A DNA stretch of 64,000 nucleotides from Inia geoffrensis (lineage: Eukaryota > Chordata > Mammalia > Artiodactyla > Iniidae). The notes below the pieces were generated by a model. The model worked only from the letters and a program-made list of their open reading frames with translations, did no database searches and was not told the origin of the DNA. The translations under genes were made by a program, and so were the position numbers. The stretch's first letter is position 1. Each line of letters opens with the position of its first letter. This document shows, one piece after another, positions 49,524 to 60,700 of this stretch. Location: the NCBI GenBank assembly GCA_036417435.1, contig CM070903.1, forward strand, positions 89,797,001-89,861,000, written 5' to 3'.

Positions 49524-49785
49524 CTGCAGCCAGAGTCAGACAGAGAAAGACAAATACTGAATGATTTGAATCTAAAAATCAAAACAAACAAATGTAACAA
49601 ACAGAAAGAGTTATAGATACAAAGAACAATCAGGTGTTTGCCAGAGGGAAGGGACTGTAGCCAGAGTCAGACAGAGAAAGACAAATACTGAATGATTTGA
49701 ATCAAAAAAACAAAACAAACAAATGTAACAAACAGAAACAGAGTTATAGATACAAAGAACAACCAGGTGTTTGCCAGAGTGTAGG
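49524..49785 (+). repeat. 131-bp tandem duplication
   Basis: Unit 1 at 49,524-49,654 starts ctgcagccagagtcagac; unit 2 starts at 49,655 with ctgtagccagagtcagac. The copies differ at few positions plus a short indel. The duplicated unit includes the 5'UTR/3'-end junction, so duplication came after that fusion. Confidence 0.9.
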
Positions 49786-50439
49786 GAAGAAATAGGTGAG
49801 GGAGATTAAGAGGTACAAACTTCTAGTTGCAAAAGAAATGAGTCATGGGTATGAAATGTACAGTGTAGGGAATATAGTCAATAACTAAGTCTTACTTTTC
49901 TATGGTGACATATAGTAACTAGACTTATCATGGTGACCATTTTGAAATGTATAGAAAAAAATCACTATGTTGTGTAACAGGAACTAACATGGTATTGTAG
50001 GTCAATTATATTTCAAAAGCAAACAAACAAACAAACTCAGAAAAAGAGATCAGATTTGTGGTTACCAGAGATAGGGGTGGGGGGAAGGGGAATTGGATGA
50101 AAGTGGTCAAAATTTACTACAAACTTCCAGTTATAAGATAAATAAGTACTAGAGATGTGATGTGCAACATGATAATGTAATTAACATTGATATGTGTCAT
50201 ATATGAAATTTGTTAAGAGACTGAGTTCTCATCACACAATTTTTTTCCATTTCTGTGTATATTTATATGAAATGATAGATGTTCACTAAACTTATTGTGA
50301 TAATCATCTCATGATGTATGTAAGTCAAATCATTATGTTGTACACCTTAAACTTATACAGTGCCATATGTCAGTTGTATCTCAATAAAACTGGAAGGAAA
50401 AATAAATAATAAAAATATTTTTTAAAAATCCAGAGTCCG

Positions 50440-51805
50440 TGTAAAAATGAGTTTTTACATATGGCTTAAAGCAGGACCACTGATTTCCTCCTCTTTCTAG
50501 CGGAGATGGCTGTGTCTGTAACACAGACCAAAGCTTAACTCTCTATTCAGTTGTTAGCATGGAAGAGATAGCATAGAAAAAAGAGACACTTAGCCAAGCC
50601 TACCCCAAGACTTAATGCCCTGAGTAAGTATACTTGTCACATGAGACAAGTAAGTACAAAATGGAATACCTCTCAAAATGTCAATCTTTAGGACATAATA
50701 GCCATGCTCATAATAACTGTGGCTGCAACAACGCCCTAAGCTCTGACTAATCATATCAGCGAATTTTCCCTCAAGTGATGGACAAAATATCTAGAAGAGA
50801 TAGAAATAGAGGTGGATGCTTCATCAGAAAGGACAGAAGACTCCATCCCAAAAAGCATCAGCAGAGGGACTTTGTACCCTGAGTCATAAAGGGAACACCA
50901 CCAACAATCACAGGATCATATACAGATTAGAAAATGATTTGAGAGCAATGTATATTGCTGTGTGGGAGGTGGGATTGAGTTTTATATCTAATCTTGGTGG
51001 GGAAAACTAATTCCAACGTTTTCTTGACAATCTGAGATAATAATGGTGCCACTTGTGTAAATAAGAAAATTATTATGAAAGGGAGTCTATACTGGAGGGA
51101 TGGTAGAAAGGAAAGAGGTTGGCTTCATTGTTCAGGCATATATTCACTCACTTAGAAACTAGTTGGTGATAACCTGAACTGAGCTGAGGAGATCCTGAAA
51201 AGAACAAACACAGGGAGAGAAATTGATATTGGAGAAAAGGAAATGCGATTAGCTCTGTATGATTGGAGAAATATCCAAAAAGCTGTTAGCTATTTGGGGG
51301 CAGAGTGGTTTGAGACAAGAGTTTGAGACACAGAGTTGAGTTTCTGTGAGTAAATGAAGCTCCTGAATGAATGACCATTTGAGTAATGGGCCTAAGTTTT
51401 TAGGTATACTGTAGTTTGTGCATATTCACTAAATGTTTCTATAGGAGTATTCTTGTGACTCAAAACTGTAATGCTGAAAAGAGAAATTATCCTTTAGAAA
51501 ATAATCAGGTATCACTCCTTCTTGGCTCTATCCTTTGAAAATAGCATAACTAACAGAGAATATTAGTACCAAAAAGTATCAGCTTGTCTATACAGCTTCC
51601 TCTCCCTTGGGAGAATAGGGTAAGAAATTACAACAGCTGTTTCTCTGGAGATGAGCAGGATAGCACTTAGGTTTTCACTATTTTCTCATGAGTATTGACA
51701 GGTGTGTGATTACATATTCCATGCTCCTGTGTATATATTTTAGGAATATGCAGATTTTCAGAGAACAAGATTTTGCAAATGAATGCACACCTGGAAATAC
51801 ATCCA
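50440..51805. other. Unique sequence, no gene seen
   Basis: No repeats recognised; short frames only (for example 50,816-51,010). Confidence 0.5.
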
Positions 51806-51809
51806 TTCA

Positions 51810-51960
51810 ACCTTGTGGAGTAGTGGAAAGAGATCTGGATAACACACAAAAAATCCTGTATTCCCTTTCTGGCTCTGCCACTTCCCAGATTTGTGCTTTA
51901 AGGCAAGTTACCCCTCTGTGTCTTCATTATCCTCATATGTAAGCTGAAGGGTTTAGATTT
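51810..51960 (+). mobile_element. MIR fragment, plus
   Basis: 'gtggagtagtggaaagagat', 'tctggctctgccacttccc', 'taaggcaagttacccctctg' and 'tatcctcatatgtaagctga' follow the MIR core. Confidence 0.85.
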
Positions 51961-52074
51961 ACAGAACATATAGTTCTTTTTAAGCTTTAGACTGTGTCTC
52001 ACTTCCATGCAAAATCAAGTATCTCGGTGAACATTATACAGTAATGCACCCATGAGAGTCAATTCACCATATAT

Positions 52075-52580
52075 TTGTTATCTACTATATTTAGATATTG
52101 GAAATATAAAAACAAACAAGAAAACAATCTCTTTTTAAGAACCTCACAATCTAATGAAGAAGACATTACAATAACTACTTACAAACTAATAGTATAATTG
52201 AAATAAATTAGGTCCATACAGGCACAATGAAACCAGAAATAAGGGAGAAACTCAGTGTGTCTGGGGGATTTGGAGGTTTTCCAGAAGAGGGGTACATGTG
52301 CTGAGTCCAAAAAAGGTGACGAGTTCTTTAGACAAATGCACCAGTAGAAGTTTGGAAGTAGAATTACAGGCAGAGTAAAACTGTAGTAATTAAAAAACAT
52401 TCAAGAATCATTTATATTTAGATAACCACAAGCACTTTGGAATGTAAGGGTTCAGCCCGAGTGTGGGGGCATGGTGGCCCATGAGACTAGGGAGTCAGAA
52501 AGGGTCAGCCCACGAAGGGCCTTCATACTAAGGAGTTTAGACTTCATCATATAGACCCATAAGTAAAATTCTTAAGCATG
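52075..52580 (-). mobile_element. L2 LINE remnant
   Basis: 'tttgttatctactatattt', 'cctcacaatctaatgaagaa', 'aggttttccagaagagggg', 'gggccttcatactaaggag' and 'tttagacttcatcatat' are L2-complement blocks in order. Confidence 0.7.
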
Positions 52581-52609
52581 CCATTATACATTTTAAAAAA
52601 CTAAAAATA

Positions 52610-52975
52610 GGGACTTCCCTGGTGGCTCAGTGGTTAAGAGTCCACCTGCCAATGCAGGGGACACTGGTTTGAGCCCTGGTCTGGGGGGATCCCACATGCC
52701 ACGGAGCAATGAAACCCATGTGCCACAACTACTGAGCTTGCACTCTAGAGCCTGTGAGCCACAACTACTGAGCCCACATGCCACAACTACTGAGGCCTGC
52801 ATGCCTGGAGCCCGGGCTCTGCAACAGGAGAAGCCACCACAGTGAGGAGTCCACGCACCGAAACGAAGAGTAGCCCTCGCTCACTGCAACTAGAGAAAGC
52901 CCGTGCAGAGCCAAAAATATAATAAATAAATTAAAGAAAAATTAAAATAAAATAAAAAGCTAAAAAAAAATTTAA
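52610..52975 (+). mobile_element. Long CHRL-type tRNA-derived SINE, plus
   Basis: Head gggacttccctggtggctcag at 52,609, a body containing three copies of gccacaactactgag (52,721, 52,758 and 52,781 region), then an AT-rich tail of AATAAA/AAATT repeats to about 52,975. Weak candidate TSD aaactaaaaata/aaagctaaaaaa. Inserted just after an L2 remnant. Confidence 0.9.
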
Positions 52976-52979
52976 GAAT

Positions 52980-53282
52980 TTAGTAAGGTGCTAGACACAA
53001 ATGAATACATAGAAATCAAGAATCTTAAACAACAGCATTGGATTAGAAGATATGATGGAAGAAAACCCCTATTTAAATATCAAAGCAGCAACAAAAATAC
53101 ATAAGAATAGCTTGAACAAGAAATGTGAAAGATCTGTTTGAAGAAATAATTCTAAAATACTACTGGGGACTCAAATGTTTTTGGCAAATAGAAGGGTGTA
53201 ACTTCTTCTTGAATAAAAAAAATTCAACATAGCCAATTCCCTTAAGTGAACCATTCCCTCAATGAAAATGCCAATAAGTCTT
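52980..53282. other. Unassigned sequence, possibly antisense L1-related
   Basis: 'agaatagcttgaacaagaaat' (as read in two parts) and 'gatctgtttgaagaaataat' suggest an old L1 ORF2 scrap in plus orientation (53,030-53,270), but I could not place it firmly. Confidence 0.4.
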
Positions 53283-54120
53283 TTAAAAAAATATATTGTA
53301 TTTTATTGTGGTAGGAACACTTAGCATGAGATCTACCCTCTTAAAAAACCTCTAAGTATATAATACAGTAGTGCTGACTATAGGTACAGTGCCGTATAGC
53401 TGATCTCTAGAACTTATTCATCTTGCTTACCTGAAACTTTATGTCTGTTGATTAGTAATTCTCATTTCCCCCCCTCCCCAATCCTCTGGAAACCACCATT
53501 CCACTCTTCAATTCTATGAATATGACTATTTTAGATACGTAACATAAGTGACATCATGAAGCATTAGTCTTTCTGTGACTGTTTTTTTCACTTAGCATAA
53601 TGTCTTTGAAGTTCTCACATATTGTTACATATTGAGAATTCCCTTCTTTTTTAAGGCTGAAAAAATATTCTATTGTATGCATATGCCACATTTTATCTGT
53701 TCATCTGCTGATGGACATTAGGCTGGTTCCACATTTTGGCTATTCACACAAAGTGCTAGTATCTCTTCCAGATCCTGATTTCAATTTTTTTGGCTAAATA
53801 CCCAGAATTGGGATTGTTGGATCATATGGTAGTTCTACTTTTAATTTTTTGAGAAACCTCCATTAACATTTTCCATAGTGGCTGCACCATTTTGTATTCC
53901 TACCAAAAATGTACAGATTCTAACTTTTCCACATCCTTGCCAACAGTTGTTATTTTATTTTATTTGTTTTTAGATAATAGCCATCCTGAAAGGTATGAGG
54001 ATATATCTCATTGTGATTTTGATTTGTATTTCCATGATGATCAGTGACATTAAGCATTTTTTCCTATACCTGTTAACTATATGTATTTGGATAAATGTCT
54101 ATTCAAGTTCTTAGCACAGT

Positions 54121-54325
54121 TTTTTTTATTGGAGTCTAGTTGATTTACAATGTTGTGTTAGTTTCAGGTGTACAGCAAAGTGAATCAGTTATACGTATAC
54201 ATATATCCACTCTTTTTTAGATTTCTTTTCCCATATAGCCCATTACAGAGTATTGAGTATAGTTCCCTGTGCTGTGCAGTAGGTCTTTATTAGTTATCTA
54301 TTTTTTATATAGTAGTATGTATCTG
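54121..54325 (-). mobile_element. L1 3'UTR fragment, minus, nested
   Basis: T-rich start, then 'attggagtctagttgattta', 'caatgttgtgttagtttcag', 'gtatagttccctgtgctgtg' and 'cagtaggtctttattagtta': an artiodactyl L1 3'UTR complement interrupting old L1 ORF2. Confidence 0.85.
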
Positions 54326-54479
54326 TCAATCCCATTATTAGTTATTTTGCTATTGAGTTGTAGGATTCCTTATATATTTTAGAGATTAATTTCTTATCAG
54401 ATATATGGTTTGCAAATATTTTCTCCTGTTTCATAGGTTGCCTTTTACTCTGTTGATTGTTTTCTTTGCTATGCAGAAA

Positions 54480-54697
54480 TTTTTTTTTTCTTTTTTTTTT
54501 TTTTTGCAGTACGTGGGCCTCTCACTGTTGTGGCCTCTCCCATTGCACAGCACAGCCTCCAGATGCACAGGCTCAGCGGCCATGGCTCTCGGGCCCAGCT
54601 GCTCTGCGGCATGTGGGATCTTCCCAGACCAGGGCACGAACCCGTGTCCCCTGTATTGGCAGGCAAACTCTCAACCACTGCGCCACCAGGGAAGCCC
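54480..54697 (-). mobile_element. CHR-2-type SINE with short TSD
   Basis: Reverse-oriented: poly(T) with one C at 54,480-54,505, standard body, head complement gaagccc ending at 54,697. TSD tgcagaaa at 54,472-54,479 and 54,698-54,705. Inserted in the sense half of the inverted L1. Confidence 0.94.
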
Positions 54698-55969
54698 TGC
54701 AGAAACATTTTAAGTTGATACAGTATCACTTGTTTATTTTTGCTTTTGTTGCCTGTGTTTTTAGTGTCATATCCATGAAATCTTTGCTAAGCTCAGTGTT
54801 ATGTGATACACCATGTAACACTAACAGAATAAAGGATAAAAGTCATATGATAATCCTAGTAGATGCAGAAAAAGCATTTGACAAAATTTAGCACATCTCA
54901 TGATAAAACCTCTCAAGATTCCAGGAACAGAGAAGAAAGGTGCTTCAATATAACACAGACCACATATGAAAAGCCCACAGCTAACATCATACCCAATGTT
55001 GAAAAATTGAAAAATTTTCTCTAAGATTATGAACAAGGGATGAATGCTCACATCTATTCAACACAGTACTGGAAGGCCTAGACAGAGCAATTAGACAAGA
55101 AAAAAAAAAATCCAAATTGGAAAGGAAGAAGTAAAATTTTTCCTATTTGTAGACAGTATAATCTTATATATAAAAGCCCTAAAGACTCTGTAAGAAAACT
55201 GTTTAAAACAAATAAACATATTCAATAAATTTTCAAAATACAGAATCAATATATGAGAATCAATTGCACTTCTATACAATAACAACAAAGTATCTGAAAA
55301 GGAAATTAGGAAGCAATTGCATTTACACAGCACCAAAAAGAACAAATTATTTAGGAATAAAAAACCTATGGAGGAAAATCCTTCTATACTGAAAAGTACA
55401 AAACATTGATAAAAGAAATTAAAGAAGACACAAGCAAATAGAAAGACATCCTATGTTCATGGTTTGGAAGACTTACTATTGTTAAAATGTTCACACTATC
55501 CAAAGCAATCTACAAGTTCAGTGTGTTCCCCTTCAAAATTCCAATGGCATTTTTACAGAAATAGAAAATGAATTTCTAAATCTATATGAAACCAAAAGTA
55601 CAATGAAAACCTCAAACAAGCCTGAAAAATAAGAACAAAGCTGGAGGCATCACCTTTCCTTATTTCAAAATATATTACAAAGCTACAGTAATCAACTTAG
55701 TATGACACTGACATAAAGATAGACATAAAAACCAACGGAACCAAATAGAGAGCCAGAAATAAATATGTGCCTATATGGTTAATGGATCTTTGACAAGAGC
55801 ATCAGTAATACAAAATGTGGAAAAGATCGTCTCAACAAATGGTGTTGGAAACCTGTAAATTTACATGCAAAAGAGTGAAACTGGACTCTATCTTATACCA
55901 TACAGGAAAACCAATTCAGAATGGATTAATGACTTACATAGAACACCTGAAACTCTAAAATGCCTAGGG

Positions 55970-55986
55970 AAAAAAAAAAAAAAAAA
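55970..55986. repeat. Poly(A) tract in L1 ORF2
   Basis: About 17 A, an expansion of the A-rich codons in ORF2 rather than a tail, since L1 sequence continues after it. Confidence 0.75.
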
Positions 55987-56051
55987 CATAGGTAAAAAAG
56001 CTTCCTAACATTGATTTTGAAAAACTTTTGAGAACATTGTATATATTTTTA

Positions 56052-56462
56052 AAATATTGTGGTAGTCAGGGTTCTACAGAGAGACAGAACCAAAAGGATA
56101 GGTATACATAAGAAAAAGAGAGAGATTTATTTTAAGGAATTGACTCATATGATTGTGGAGGCTGGCAAGTCCAAAATTTGCAGGGCAGACTGGCAGGCTA
56201 GATAGTAGGGAAGATTTGATACTGTAGCAGTCTGCTGACAGAATTCTCCCTCCTTTGGGAGAGGTCAATTTTTTTCTTAAAGCTTTCGACGGATTGGATG
56301 AAGATCACCCACATTATGGAGGGTAATCTGCTTTACTGTCAATCTCCTAACTTAGATGTTAATTTTATCTAAAAAATACCTTCACAGTAACATCCAGACA
56401 TATTTGATTAAATATCTGTGTACTGTGGCCTAGCCAAGGAGACACATAAAATTAACCATTGC
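56052..56462. mobile_element. Ancient interspersed repeat, family uncertain
   Basis: 'gtggtagtcagggttctaca', 'agagacagaaccaaaaggat', 'ggaattgactcatatgattg', 'cgacggattggatgaagatc' and 'gacacataaaattaaccatt' match, in order, a well-known old mammalian repeat with a recognisable end. I do not assign the family. Confidence 0.65.
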
Positions 56463-56464
56463 TC

Positions 56465-57128
56465 ATGTGTAGTATATCACACACATTATAAAATATACAC
56501 TTTATAAACATCTACAAAATAGTGTTAGACAGAATAAAATTAAAAAACAAAAAGAAAAACAGTATTTTCTTCTTAGCTCCCAGCAAATACTTTCATGTTC
56601 CGTAAAATGTGTGCAACCCACAGGAGACTGGAGAGCCATTATAAGAAAGAGTAATAGAATTAGATATGTTGTAATTTTTATCTCTCTCATAGCAGAGTGG
56701 ACAAAAGAATGAAGCAAGGTGAAATTTGAGGCAGGAATTCCAGTCAAGAGGAAACAATGGGGCAGAATAGAGAAGTCTGGCATCTGACCTAAGGTTGTAG
56801 CAGTGGTGATAAAATAAATGAGTATTAGAAGTTAGAATCAACCAGATGACTAATCATGGATAGGGGCTGAAGATAGTGAGGAGTCTTAGATGACTGCCAG
56901 AACTTGGTCCCTTGGATGGATGGACTGTGGGTGTGACTGAATTTACTGGGTTCAGTTCTGGGCATGTTGAATTTGAGTCCTTTAATCACCCATGTGGGGC
57001 TACCCTCTTGGCATTGAAAGATAATGGCTTTGAATGCAAGTTCCAGATTAGATATGGGAGACACATAGCAAATGCATTGACAATAGAAAAAGGGTGAGAT
57101 TGGAGTCATAAGAGACACGAATGTTTAA
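56465..57128. other. Unique sequence, no gene seen
   Basis: Overlapping frames of 82-97 codons on the minus strand (56,502-57,118) have no known domain. Confidence 0.5.
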
Positions 57129-57129
57129 A

Positions 57130-57410
57130 ATTATATTGTATTAAAAAACTGGCTACTATTTACTCAGGGCTTATCATGTGCAAGGCACTGTGCTAAATGC
57201 TTTGCATACATTATCTTACTGATCTTCAAAACAACCCTGTGAGACAAGAATTGTACTCCCCTTTTTTAAAGGCCAAGAAACTGAAGCTTAGAAAAATTAA
57301 GTAACTCATCCAAGGTCAGAGCCAGTAAGAAGAAGAGCTGGAATTCAAACCTAGGTTCAGCCAAACTCCAAGCACCATGTCTTTACTCACTATGTGCTAT
57401 TGTCACCCAT
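57130..57410 (-). mobile_element. MIR element, nearly full length, minus
   Basis: 'atcatgtgcaaggcactgtg', 'acattatcttactgatcttc', 'aaacaaccctgtgagacaag', 'aaagaccaagaaactgaag' (one variant base) and 'aagtaactcatccaaggtca', then 'tggaattcaaacctaggttc'. Complete order of the MIR complement. Confidence 0.92.
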
Positions 57411-57514
57411 TTGAAAGAAAGCTAAAGTGCTACACCTGTCACCAGGCATGCAGAAATCTTGGGGATGAAGAGATGGAAGGCTTCCATCATTTAGCAGGAT
57501 AACTTTTTACATTC

Positions 57515-57705
57515 AAACACTGCGGCGTGGATTATTAGAAGTCCAAGCTTTGGAGCCAGGCAGACTTCCATTAAATCTTTCTTTGAGGCTCCGTTCCTTG
57601 ATCTGTAAAACAGAGATAAAAAGTTGTGGCATATATTTGTTATTAGAATTAAGTAATGTATATACAGTGCCTGTTAAATTGTAAGCATTTTTATTATATT
57701 TCTTC
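57515..57705 (+). mobile_element. MIR element, plus
   Basis: 'ccaagctttggagccaggca', 'tccttgatctgtaaaacaga', 'gaattaagtaatgtatatac' and 'agtgcctgttaaattgtaag': MIR core and 3' side with an internal deletion. It lies about 100 bp from the oppositely oriented copy. Confidence 0.85.
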
Positions 57706-60700
57706 ATGTTGGTCTAACTGTGAAAAAGAAAGATAACGTCCTTAAAGGTAAGGCAGAGAATTATCAAGACTAGAATGAACACTACATTACCTCAAAGAGG
57801 TTATTCCAAGCAATTCTATTTATACATTGAAAATAATCTGTTTATTTAAAGGTGCTTCTTCCAACAAGCCCTTTTGTTTTGTTGTGTTAAAAAATATGTA
57901 CATTGGCAGTGAATAGCCGAGTAGTCTCTTCAAGATTGCATAAATTCAAAAGCAGATTTTCACTCCCCAAACTAACTGAAAACAAATTCTGAAAAATCAC
58001 AAAGGCAAATGGGACTGAAAAGTCTGTAAGTATTTAAACAGGCTCTCAGGACCTCTAAATAACATTTTAAAAGTCCCCCCAGAATGAATCAAAACAATAT
58101 GATTGTTTGCAATTGCTGTGTATGTAAATATGGAATTGGTCCTGAAGGACTGGATGGTTAACAAGTATTTCTCTTTTATGTGTCTGTTGGCTCCGACCCT
58201 GGAAATGCTCAGCTGGGAGCTGGTGTGTCTGTTGTGATGTCTGCAGGGACCACAGCTGGGTAACATCCATGCCTGTGCATGAGAAGGAATGATTCTCCCT
58301 CCTCCCTCTCACTCCATCTGATTTCGCTAATGAGGTCCAGAGGTTTGATTCTGCAGAGTCCAACCCTCCTGTAGAGGAAGGACATTTGGTGCAATGATAA
58401 ATTGCCCACACCTAAGCTAAGCAGACAAAAAGATATTAAATGTAAGTAGTTAAACAAAAAAAGCATACAAATTATAGCTGACATCAAAGTACCTCTTTTC
58501 TAGGTTACTCTGATGGAATACCACACCACTCATTAGATTTTTGCTAAGGAAACTTCCACTTGTGTTAATTAACAAAATATTTATCTACGAGAATTAGATG
58601 GTTGTCCAATGTATAACTTTTTGTTAAGTAGTGAATTTGTTAAATCTTTTCTTAACTATGGTGAAATTAATGTTCTTTTTAACATTTGCTAAATCTGTTA
58701 TGTTTTTGTTTAAATACAATGGAACAATTCAGCAAGGTATTATAAGATTTCATCTAGTGAGGATAAAAGCTAATGTTGTCTAAAAAGCATGGCTTAAAAT
58801 TTCTCTAAGCTGTGTTCACCATCCTGCCTAAATTATGCAGGCAGAACTTATAAACTATTAGTGCATTTAGATCTTTAGATTGGAAACATTTTCACATTTA
58901 GAACAGCTTCCTTGTTTGATTTGAACTTTTCAGTTTAAAATAATTAGGGGAGAATGGGAACATAATCATCTCACTAATGTATTTTTTCCTCAGTGAAGGC
59001 TGAGGAATTTAGCATAAAGATGCAATCTGGAAAAAAAAATAAAAGAACGAAAAGGAAAGAACTTTCTCCCTTTTTGCTTAATTCCTAATAATGAAATTGC
59101 AAGATATAGAACTTAATGTTTAGTGTCATCTTTTATTGGAATATGTCAACTTCCCCAGAGACAATGCATTGCTGCAAGTAACTATTTGAAACAAACCTCT
59201 GTAATATTGAAAGACATTTCTCTTCGAGGCTTCATTTTCAGCATTCCCACAGCAGCCATCCTTCACCTTGCCTCCATCCAGGTAAATAAGCAAAACAAAC
59301 AAAAGAACTGTTCCTCTTTGGCATTTTACTTTTTGTCTGTTTTGTATCATTGCAATTGTGAAATAAAATAAGCTTTGAGAGAAAGGGTCCATCTTGTCTT
59401 TTCCATTAAGTGTTCATTCTTGAGCTAATCTTAGTTAGCTGTTCCTTTGAAACCACAAGACAGTCTTAAAATCACTTAAAGTGTTATTAATTTAGCTGTT
59501 GTATGATGATGGATTTTTCAGCTTGCTTATACATAGATCTCTTAATACTGAAAATGTGCAGATGTCATAGCTTTGCTTCCTCAGCTATCACTACCCTTAT
59601 TTCCAAGAAGCATATTCTACAGTAAAATTGCTGGTAACCGAATGAACTGCCATTAGATAGTCCATTATTTGGGCTAATGCAAATTTCAGCTGGTCATATT
59701 GCTTTGTGAAAAGCTGATGTGAATATTTCCAAATAAAATTCTTTTCAGGATATAGGTTTTCGTCTTTGTATTTTAACCACTACCAAGCAAGCATAAATTC
59801 ATTACAGATTTGTAAAGTCAAACGTGGTTAATACTTCTCCACTAAATCAAAATGAGTTTGAAAATGCATGGAGAACCATAATTATGCTTAATTCTGTTAA
59901 TGTACTTCCCAAATAAAGCAACCTCAGATTGTTATATATACCTTCACCCTTGGTTTTAACATAGCAGTTCACAGCAAAAATGGAGCAAAAAGCCATTTCG
60001 TTAGTCCACTGCATTCTGAATGCATTTCAGGTCACTATTTTTATGAATAAAAAATGTGAAGCTCAGTTCACTTGTAAGGACAATCAACAACATTGCTCTA
60101 AGTTCAAAGCTATGGGGATATCTGTTAATCTGTTTTGCTCAAGGAAGTTCTGGCTAGGAAAGAAAGGAGATAAAACAAGTGGGCCTTCCTCATTTAAATT
60201 CCCGACTGAGTAAATACTACCGCATTACCAGCTCTGAATAATTAACTTCCATCCACTATGCCAAAAATGATGCACTGTATTTGAAATGCATCTTTTCAAT
60301 AAATACTCCTTGAAAAAAACGGACACAGAAATCATGACAGCTGTCATTGCACTAAACTTTTACTTACTCAAATCATTTTCTGAAAACCATCATTAGAATC
60401 AAATTAAAATAAAGCTGAGGTTTTCTGAATAAAACTGTCAAAGAAGATAAAAGTTCTTACATTGACAGTAAAGCAAATGATTTTTTCCACTCTGTTGAGG
60501 TTTCATAATAGTGCAGTATATCTGAATGACTTATGGTCCATTAATGACAGATTAACAGCTGGAGGAGGGGACATCTTTCCAAGAATAGTTTTCAAATGAA
60601 TGAAACTTCAGGCCCAGAGGCAATGGGAAATGCAAAGTGTGGGGAGCTGGGGGAAGATGTGGAGGGAGGAGTCTTGTAAGATGAAACTTTCATCATTCAT

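Larger units (their letters stand above)
48906..50424 (+). mobile_element. Composite L1 derivative: 5'UTR joined to 3' ends, one TSD
   Basis: Begins at the L1 5' end ('ggggtgtggccaagacggc', with the cagagtaggaggaccc block) and runs through a GC-rich L1 5'UTR (to about 49,530). It then passes directly to the last codons of ORF2 and 3'UTR ('agtcagacagagaaagac' at 49,532-49,549). That junction region is tandemly duplicated with a 131-bp period. A first L1 3'UTR (to about 50,035, ending in CAAA repeats) and a second one (50,041-50,395, ending 'tctcaataaaactggaagg') follow, then an A-rich tail. TSD: aaaatgcagagtcc at 48,892-48,905 and aaaatccagagtcc at 50,425-50,438. All of ORF1 and nearly all of ORF2 are missing, yet the 5' end is intact. 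Confidence 0.85.
53283..56035 (-). mobile_element. Old L1 with inverted 5' half, carrying nested L1 tail and SINE
   Basis: On the minus strand, 54,803 down to 53,283 is ORF2 C-terminus and 3'UTR in sense. 54,803-56,035 is the preceding ORF2 segment (RT to C-terminal) in the opposite orientation. In the inverted half the DAEKAFDKI motif is at about 54,862-54,888, and the RT catalytic box at 55,146-55,157 reads FVDS, having lost the second aspartate. The outer end of the inverted half (about 56,000-56,030) is the L1 stretch adjacent to where the sense half begins, as expected from twin priming. No clear TSD found. Nested: 54,121-54,325 and 54,480-54,697. Confidence 0.85.

Noticed and set aside
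48906..49530. Possible CpG island or gene promoter
   Set aside because: The GC-richness is L1 5'UTR sequence, and no adjoining host exon is visible.
49299..49616. Overlapping 65-96 codon frames as a proline/glycine-rich gene
   Set aside because: They arise from GC-rich tandem units in the L1 5'UTR, with frames open on both strands at once.
53308..56070. attgtggtag on both sides of the inverted L1, read as a TSD
   Set aside because: The left copy is part of the L1 3'UTR itself and the right copy is the start of another repeat, so the match is coincidental.
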